Source: CAYFTL01 sp964346145
Lineage (GTDB): Bacteria > Bacillota > Clostridia > Christensenellales > Aristaeellaceae
Direction: 5' to 3'
DNA: 64,000 nt
Assembly: GCA_964346145.1 (NCBI GenBank)
Contig: CAYFTL010000003.1
Coordinates: 21,307 to 85,306 of the forward strand
Of this stretch, positions 59,535 to 64,000 are shown in pieces (position 1 is the stretch's first letter; each line of letters starts with the position of its first letter). A program made the translations under genes and the position numbers. Below the pieces are notes generated by a model that worked only from the letters and a program-made list of their open reading frames with translations, did not search any database and was not told where the DNA came from.

Positions 59535-61334
59535 ATGGTTCAGCACAATATAACGATTAAGACACCCACGGGAGAACTGCACACCCAAGCGGCAACAGGC
59601 GAAAACCTTATGAAACTGCTTAACCGTATGCATGTTGAATTGGACGCTCCATGCGGTGGGCGCCATTTTTGCGGAAAGTGCAGAATTGTCGTGCAGGGAG
59701 ATGCCGGGCAACTGCACTCGGCCGAAAAAGTATTTTTTTCGTTAGCCGAAATTGCTGAAGGTTGGCGTTTGGCCTGCGCTTCCACGGTGCAGGAAGACTT
59801 AACTATCATTATGCCCAAAGAAGGTGCGCAAGCAAAAATTTTGGATAAGGGCGGCAAACAGAGTATTTTTGAAGTAAACCCGCTGGTGCGCACCGTATAT
59901 GTCGAGGTGGATGCTCCTTCCTTAGAAAAGCAGACAAGTGATGTGGAACGCCTTAGAAACGCACTGGGCTTGCCGAACGTCATCGTGCCGCCGAACTTGA
60001 TGGCCGAACTTCCTAGGTGGTTGCGCGAAAATCAAGGCAGCCTCTATGTGACCCTCTTGGGGGAAAGCGAAGTTTTGAGTGTAAACACAAGCCTTGCCAA
60101 CGAATACGGCGTTGCGGTTGATGTGGGTACGACCACCATGGTTGCCTATCTGATGAACATGCGCAGCGGTGAACAGCTGGACGTGCAGTCTATGCTCAAT
60201 CCACAAAAACTGCATGGGGCCGATGTAATTAGCCGTACCGACTATACGATTGAAAACCCTAAAGGCCTTCGGGAAATGGCGGAATTGGTTTGTTCAGCCA
60301 TCAAAGACATGGCGCACACCATGGCGAAACGCCAAAACATCGCCGTAAGTGATATCCGCCAGGTGTTGCCCGTGGGAAACACCATTATGATGCACCTTTT
60401 GTTTGCACTTCCTACCGAATACATAGCCAAAATGCCTTTCGTACCCGCCTATTCCCGTGGGTTTAGCATCCAAGGGGGATTGGGTGCCGGTTTTGAGCAT
60501 GCGCTTCTGAATGCCACGCCCTGTGTCGCTGGCTATGTGGGTGCAGATACCTTGGCAGCAATTGTCAGCTGTGATATGGATCAAAGCCGTGATATAACGC
60601 TGCTCATCGACATCGGCACCAACGGGGAGATTGTGCTGGGCAACCAGCATCACATGGTGTGTTGTTCTGCGGCAGCAGGCCCGGCCTTTGAAGGCGCACA
60701 TATTCAATTTGGAATGGGGGGCGTAGCCGGGGCCATAGACAGCGTTTCGGTTCAAAATGGGCAGATACACATCACTTCCATCGGCAATCAGAAGCCTATT
60801 GGTATTTGTGGCAGCGGACTGGTGGATGCGATTTCGGTTATGAAGGATTTGGGAATCATAGATGAGACCGGCCGGATCGATGAAGATGAAGTTCCTGACG
60901 CTTACGCGGACAGGTTGATCGAAGTGGAAGGAAAGCCCGCGTTCCTATTGTTTGGCGAATGGAAAGACGGAATTTATATTTCTCAAAAAGATTTGCGCGA
61001 AGTACAATTGGCCAAAGGAGCCATCGCTGCCGGGATTCAAGTGCTGATGGAGTCTATGGATATTCCGTACGATCAAATTACAAACCTATACTTGGCCGGT
61101 GGGTTTGGAAATTACATCGACAAGCACAGCGCATGCAACATTGGCCTACTGCCTTCGGAGCTGGAAAATAAAATTGAGGCCATAGGCAATGGTGCCGGGG
61201 CGGGTGCCCAGCGCATGCTCCTCAGCCGCGAATTTTTGAATCGCACGGAATACGTGCGTGAAAAAATGCAATATATCGAACTGTCCGCCCGCGAGGATTT
61301 CCAAGATTTGTTTGTGGAAAATATGTTTTTTTAA
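59535..61334 (+). CDS. RACE-type corrinoid activation protein (ferredoxin + ASKHA domain)
   Basis: 599 residues; ATG 59535 follows GGAGG. The N-terminal [2Fe-2S] domain has C40, C46, C49 and C81 in APCGGRHFCGKC and RLACAS. It is followed by a linker and an ASKHA ATPase domain (DUF4445): VAVDVGTTTMVAYL, NPQKLHGADVISR, DIGTNGEIVLG and SAAAGPAFEGAHI, with LAGGFGNYID near the end. Such proteins reductively reactivate Co(II) corrinoid proteins with ATP. No corrinoid methyltransferase gene is in the window. The gene ends before a perfect terminator. Confidence 0.92.
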   Translation: MVQHNITIKTPTGELHTQAATGENLMKLLNRMHVELDAPCGGRHFCGKCRIVVQGDAGQLHSAEKVFFSLAEIAEGWRLACASTVQEDLTIIMPKEGAQAKILDKGGKQSIFEVNPLVRTVYVEVDAPSLEKQTSDVERLRNALGLPNVIVPPNLMAELPRWLRENQGSLYVTLLGESEVLSVNTSLANEYGVAVDVGTTTMVAYLMNMRSGEQLDVQSMLNPQKLHGADVISRTDYTIENPKGLREMAELVCSAIKDMAHTMAKRQNIAVSDIRQVLPVGNTIMMHLLFALPTEYIAKMPFVPAYSRGFSIQGGLGAGFEHALLNATPCVAGYVGADTLAAIVSCDMDQSRDITLLIDIGTNGEIVLGNQHHMVCCSAAAGPAFEGAHIQFGMGGVAGAIDSVSVQNGQIHITSIGNQKPIGICGSGLVDAISVMKDLGIIDETGRIDEDEVPDAYADRLIEVEGKPAFLLFGEWKDGIYISQKDLREVQLAKGAIAAGIQVLMESMDIPYDQITNLYLAGGFGNYIDKHSACNIGLLPSELENKIEAIGNGAGAGAQRMLLSREFLNRTEYVREKMQYIELSAREDFQDLFVENMFF

Positions 61335-61339
61335 AAACT

Positions 61340-61377
61340 AATGCATCCGTATGGTGAATACGGATGCATTGATCTTT
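61340..61377. terminator. Perfect hairpin terminator
   Basis: AATGCATCCGTAT (61340-61352) and its complement (61358-61370) with a 5-base loop, then GATCTTTTC. It separates the corrinoid-activator gene (+) from the DUF1622 gene (-). Confidence 0.85.
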
Positions 61378-61414
61378 TCAATTCAACAATAATTTTTTTG
61401 ACCAGGCTTTAAAA

Positions 61415-61843
61415 TTAGTCTTCTGATCCGTCCTGGCCTTTGGAATCCTGTTTGGTTCGATCTTGTTTGGTTGTTTTGATTGTAACCGGGTTGATTTGCG
61501 GGGTAACTCCCGCGGACAATTTGGCTTGTTCGCCCTTGATTTCCCATTGAATCAGGAAAGTTAGGAATCCACGCAGCGCAATAATTGCGCCTACCACCAA
61601 AATTTCGTTCCACTCACGGGCAATTACGGTACGCAAAATTTCGCCACCCAGCTTAAATTCAAGGGCCAGAGACATATTTTCTGCAAACTCCAATTTGGAT
61701 GTGGGATCTTTCTTAAAATAGCTGATCACTGTGCGCACGGCGGAATACATGATAATAATGATGCCCACCAAATCCAAAATGTGAATGCTTGCTGTCACGA
61801 TTAAGTTGATCGCGTGTTCTATAGAACTGTTAAATGCCTCCAT
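61415..61843 (-). CDS. DUF1622 family membrane protein
   Basis: 142 residues. Three helices (about 15-35, 55-70, 80-100), with the conserved-looking DLVGIIIIMYSAVRTVISYF and LEFKLGGEILRTVIAREWNEI, the DUF1622 hallmark. The C-terminal 40 residues are hydrophilic and rich in Lys, Gln and Thr, presumably cytoplasmic. Function is unknown. The ATG at 61843 follows AGGAGG. It is divergent from the ATP synthase operon. Confidence 0.85.
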   Translation of the reverse strand: MEAFNSSIEHAINLIVTASIHILDLVGIIIIMYSAVRTVISYFKKDPTSKLEFAENMSLALEFKLGGEILRTVIAREWNEILVVGAIIALRGFLTFLIQWEIKGEQAKLSAGVTPQINPVTIKTTKQDRTKQDSKGQDGSED

Positions 61844-62065
61844 GATTGTCCTCCTGTTAAGTTTCTTTTATTCTTATTATAATCATGCCGCGAATATATT
61901 GCAAACCTTTTGATTCGGCAGTACAATAAGGCTGCATTTTGATGCCATCCGAATCTGTCCGTAAAAAATGATCGTTCAAAGCCAGCCTTACGCAGACTGC
62001 ACGAGGCTGTTTTTTAAATTGATCAAATATTATAGGACGGCTTGGATACAAGAGAGAAGGTGTAT

Positions 62066-62347
62066 TTGGGAAGAATGGGTTCAATATTGACGGGGATAGC
62101 CTGCGGCCTAGTTTTCGGCTTTTTGCAGTATAAGCTGATGCAAAAGGTGGCGAAACCCGATCAATCTGCCAGCCTGCGCGCATTAATAATGTTTGTCAAA
62201 CTGCTTTTGTGGGCTGCGGCAATGATTGGCATGTACTTTCTATCGCTATGGGCGCTGGTTACTTTTGTATTAAGTGGTAGCCTGGGGATGGTTATAACGA
62301 CTTTAATAGGGTTAAAGAAACAACGGAAGGGGGAAAGAGTGCAGTGA
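62066..62347 (+). CDS. atpI: AtpI/subunit-I-like membrane protein of the ATP synthase operon
   Basis: 93 residues from TTG 62066 (AGAAGG upstream); TTG 62042 and ATG 62075 are alternatives. Three or four helices, ending in a basic tail (LKKQRKGERVQ). It is the first gene of the atp operon and its stop overlaps the atpB start by 4 bases. In this position subunit-I proteins assist c-ring assembly or Mg uptake; sequence conservation is low, so the call rests on position, length and topology. Confidence 0.65.
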   Translation: MGRMGSILTGIACGLVFGFLQYKLMQKVAKPDQSASLRALIMFVKLLLWAAAMIGMYFLSLWALVTFVLSGSLGMVITTLIGLKKQRKGERVQ

Positions 62348-63042
62348 ATACTATTCTTTTGTCGGCGGCAGCTTCCAAAGGGCTGGACATCAGCATCGCC
62401 CCGGAATATTTAGACATAAACGGATTTGCAATCAGTCGATCCAGCATTTCGGGCACCCTATTGGTGCTGATTTTGGTAGCGATCCTGTGGTGGATCAACA
62501 GACAAATTCCAAAGTTTGAAGATGTGCCCACAGGGCTTCAAAACCTTGTTGAGCTGCTTGTTGAATCAATGTACAAATTTGCCCACGGCAAGGTCGGGCA
62601 TGCTGCCGATTTTGTGGCGCCTTATATTATGGCGCTCATGGCCTACATCATGTTTGGCACCTTGATTGAACTGTTTGGCCTGCCGGCGATAACCGGGGAC
62701 TTGAGCACAACTTTGGCGCTGGGTGTAATGTCCTTTGTCATGACCAATGTGGTGGCTTTTAAAACCTTGGGACTCAAAGGGCGCTTTAAAAAACTGGCGA
62801 GCCCGGTGGCCGTTGCCTTTCCCATTAAGCTAATGACAGACTTTGTAGCCCCCTTTTCTATGGCGCTTCGTTTGTTTGCCAATGTGTTAGTAGGTGCCAT
62901 CATCATGGAGCTGGTGTATCATGTGATTCCCTTGGTGGTGCCTGCGGTGGTGGCTGGCTACTTCAGCCTTGCCCATCCGCTAATTCAAGTATATGTATAT
63001 GGTCTTTTATCGCTGAATTACATCAACGAAGCGATAGAATAA
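62344..63042 (+). CDS. atpB: F-type ATP synthase subunit a
   Basis: 232 residues; GTG 62344 follows GGGGGAAAG. Six helices. The essential Arg lies in MALRLFANVLVGAI. LMTDFVAPFSMALR and PLIQVYVYGLL are family signatures. It forms the half-channels for ion passage next to the c-ring. It overlaps the subunit-I-like gene and precedes atpE by about 30 bases. Confidence 0.95.
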   Translation: MNTILLSAAASKGLDISIAPEYLDINGFAISRSSISGTLLVLILVAILWWINRQIPKFEDVPTGLQNLVELLVESMYKFAHGKVGHAADFVAPYIMALMAYIMFGTLIELFGLPAITGDLSTTLALGVMSFVMTNVVAFKTLGLKGRFKKLASPVAVAFPIKLMTDFVAPFSMALRLFANVLVGAIIMELVYHVIPLVVPAVVAGYFSLAHPLIQVYVYGLLSLNYINEAIE

Positions 63043-63075
63043 TAACGAAAAGAAGAATTTAGGAGGATATAAAAA

Positions 63076-63318
63076 ATGAGCGCATTAGGATTAATTGCAA
63101 TTGGAGCTGGCATTGCCGCGCTGGCGGGTGTAGGTGCCGCACTGGGCATGGGGATTGCGACGGCTAAAGCAACCGAAGCGGTGGCGCGTCAACCGGAAGC
63201 ATCAGGTCCGATTCAGTCTAACCTTATCTTTGGCCTGATTATGATGGAAACCTGTGCTATTTATGGTTTGTTCGTTTCAATCTTGTTGATCTTCGTGCTG
63301 GCGGGCAAAGTAGCTTAA
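63076..63318 (+). CDS. atpE: F-type ATP synthase subunit c
   Basis: 80 residues, hairpin of two helices with the RQPEA loop (38-42). The ion-binding carboxylate is E58 in MMETCAIYGL. Compared with the Na-binding c subunit of Ilyobacter, Gln32 is replaced by Met25 and Thr67 by Cys60, while Ser66 is Thr59 and Tyr70 is Tyr63. Loss of these Na ligands suggests proton coupling (inference). ATG 63076 follows AGGAGG. Confidence 0.95.
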   Translation: MSALGLIAIGAGIAALAGVGAALGMGIATAKATEAVARQPEASGPIQSNLIFGLIMMETCAIYGLFVSILLIFVLAGKVA

Positions 63319-63351
63319 AGGCGATGCATATCAATATTAGGGAGGCAAATT

Positions 63352-63828
63352 ATGAGCTTTGATCCGATAAGTTTTCTGTAGCACATAGCCAACGGGCTTA
63401 TTTTATTCTTTGCTTTGCGCCATTTCTTGTACAAACCGGTTCGCAAATTTATGGACACACGCGCCCAACGCATTCAGGAACAGTTGGATACAGCAGAGCA
63501 ATCAGCAGAAGAGGCCAAGGCAGAACTCGAAAAACAAAAAGCAATCACTCAAAAGAATATGGCTACTGTGGAACAGGCCGAGAATGAGGGAGCCCAGCGC
63601 GGGCGCCAGTATGCTCAGCAAATCATAGATAAAGCCCAGCAGGAAGCAGCGCAAATTATCGAAAGAGCACAACAATCGGCAGCGATAGAACGCAAGAGGC
63701 AGCAAGAGGCTTTGCGCAACGAAACGATTGAGTTGAGCACTGCGTTGGCTTCCAAGTTGCTGGAACGCGAGGTAAGCGAGCAAGATAATCGGCAACTGAT
63801 CGACGAATTTTTAAATAAGGTGGGCTAA
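63352..63828 (+). pseudogene. atpF: F-type ATP synthase subunit b with in-frame TAG at codon 10
   Basis: ATG 63352 follows GGGAGG. The frame reads MSFDPISFL, then TAG (63379-63381), then HIANGLILFFALRHFLYKPV without another stop to 63828. The part after the stop is a normal b subunit: a membrane helix, KFMDTRAQRIQEQL and a long Ala/Gln/Glu-rich coiled coil to the end. TAG probably replaces CAG (Gln), a single C-to-T change. The rest of the reading frame looks undamaged, so this is either a recent mutation, a sequencing or assembly error, or read-through. The atp operon needs b, so an error is the simplest view. Confidence 0.85.
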
Positions 63829-63831
63829 GCG

Positions 63832-64000
63832 ATGATAGAAGGAATTGTGTATTCTGCATCGCCCCTTGCCCAAGAGACCCTTGCCGAATTGAATCAACGC
63901 TTTACGCAGCTTTTCAACGAAACAGTTTGTTTGGAAGCACAGATTGACGCGACCATTCTAGGCGGGGTTCGCGTAGTAATCCGTGGACGCGAATACGACG
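63832..64000 (+). CDS. atpH: F-type ATP synthase delta subunit, C-terminal domain only (cut by window)
   Basis: ATG 63832 lies 3 bases after the atpF stop, so no longer start is possible. The visible 56 residues end with ATILGGVRVVIRGREYD, the conserved membrane-distal domain of subunit delta (normally near residue 140-160 of about 180). The N-terminal six-helix domain that binds the top of F1 is missing, although the start region SPLAQETLAELNQRFTQL fits the helix before that strand. The gene continues beyond the window. Either a shortened delta is used or the N-terminal part was lost. Confidence 0.7.
   Translation, partial: MIEGIVYSASPLAQETLAELNQRFTQLFNETVCLEAQIDATILGGVRVVIRGREYD

Noticed and set aside
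63379..63381. TAG as a recoded sense codon in atpF
   Set aside because: TAG terminates thrC, purC and the hydratase gene at the expected protein ends, so general amber recoding is unlikely.

Overview
The window reads as a chromosomal segment of an anaerobic, low-to-mid GC Firmicute of the class Clostridia, probably an uncultured lineage. This is an inference from family composition, not a phylogeny. Pointers are strong AGGAGG-type ribosome binding sites, the Firmicutes-type PurR repressor near glmU-prs, a tetrahydrofolate riboswitch in front of a folate ECF transporter gene, the GGGtGRT/NifU-like pair, a small P-loop protein of a type common in clostridia, the two-part ThrE exporter and an F-type ATP synthase operon. 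A run of 10 N at 44323-44332 shows this is an assembled draft, probably a metagenome bin. No rRNA, tRNA, CRISPR array, prophage or insertion sequence was seen.

Layout. 1-6.1 kb: pyruvate kinase (cut by the window edge), a membrane protein/DUF4097-like pair, a polysaccharide deacetylase and the GGGtGRT/Fe-S scaffold pair. 6.4-11.9 kb: an aconitase-superfamily hydratase, a small P-loop protein, threonine synthase, a TIM-barrel sugar isomerase/epimerase and a candidate structured RNA. 12-31.8 kb: a carbohydrate island with two GH38 alpha-mannosidases, an Opp-type ABC importer with a tryptophan-rich binding protein, two secreted thioredoxin-like proteins, a ROK repressor, and a five-gene operon of HAD phosphatase, deoxyhypusine-synthase-like protein, HldE-like PfkB kinase, GmhA-like SIS isomerase and aldose epimerase. 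32-43.3 kb: purC, a methyltransferase, apbE with a two-repeat secreted protein, an oxidoreductase, a glycogen branching enzyme, folT with its riboswitch, a fucose-isomerase-like protein and a secreted caspase-like protease. 43.5-64 kb: ThrE-type exporter, an orphan adenine methylase, an M20 amidohydrolase, murC, purR, glmU-prs-pth-mfd, a YgiQ-type radical SAM protein, a RACE-type corrinoid activator, DUF1622 and the start of the ATP synthase operon.

How it may work together. The best candidate for an undescribed system is the carbohydrate island. Both GH38 genes and the five-gene operon carry a TTAAC(A/G)AAT element at their promoters, and a ROK repressor gene lies among them. This suggests one regulon that imports mannose-containing oligosaccharides, cleaves them in the cytoplasm, and passes a sugar through a module resembling ADP-heptose synthesis (isomerase, kinase, phosphatase) but with no nucleotidyltransferase. 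Other points: a nonsense codon at atpF codon 10, an atpH that starts directly in its C-terminal domain, a multi-hairpin intergenic RNA at 11.7-11.94 kb, and a complete-looking THF riboswitch with a visible Shine-Dalgarno-sequestering platform.
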